The translations under genes were made by a program, and so were the position numbers. The notes under the pieces are model-generated. The model searched no databases and was not told the DNA's origin. It saw only the letters and a program-made list of their open reading frames with translations. From contig JAILPU010000142.1 in assembly GCA_024699395.1 (NCBI GenBank), positions 1 to 6,392 of the forward strand: a stretch of 6,392 nucleotides of DNA. The letters are read 5' to 3'. Source of the DNA: Lachnospiraceae bacterium (GTDB lineage: Bacteria > Bacillota > Clostridia > Lachnospirales > Lachnospiraceae). Below, piece after piece: positions 6,357 through 6,392 of this stretch (position 1 is its first letter; each line of letters starts with the position of its first letter).

Positions 6357-6392
6357 CCTTGATAACTTAATAAAATTTGTTCAATAGACTTA

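Overview
The window looks like chromosomal DNA from an anaerobic Firmicute of class Clostridia, most plausibly Lachnospiraceae (Butyrivibrio/Roseburia-like). The reasons are moderate-to-low GC by eye, strong AGGAG-type ribosome binding sites, a short methionine synthase without the C-terminal reactivation domain, and lipobox signal peptides followed by long acidic linkers. The family placement is inference. Every gene I can support is on the minus strand, so transcription runs from high to low coordinates.

In transcription order, the right side (about 6360 down to 4350) holds two consecutive lipoprotein genes. The first has an LprI/DUF1311-like domain (5368-6312). The second is unrecognised (4426-5286). 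A 13-bp perfect stem with a U-tract (4351-4392) closes this block.

The left side is a tight amino-acid biosynthesis operon: metH (1874-4315), ilvB (247-1860) and the 5' half of ilvN (232 to beyond position 1). The gaps are only 13 and 14 nt, with a good ribosome binding site in each. MetH makes methionine from homocysteine and methyltetrahydrofolate using cobalamin. IlvB and IlvN form the catalytic and ACT-type regulatory subunits of acetohydroxyacid synthase, the first shared step of valine, leucine and isoleucine synthesis.

Most of the window is ordinary, and I see no defence system, mobile element, CRISPR array or RNA gene. The items most worth a second look are three. (1) The IlvB departs from the family at several residues that line the acceptor-substrate and herbicide site, and it lacks the usual C-terminal tail. 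(2) A compact 110-bp intergenic region carries an extended -10 promoter-like sequence abutting the terminator hairpin, so the same inverted repeat may end one transcript and form the 5' end of the next. (3) A pair of secreted lipoproteins, one of them lysozyme-inhibitor-like, sits directly upstream.
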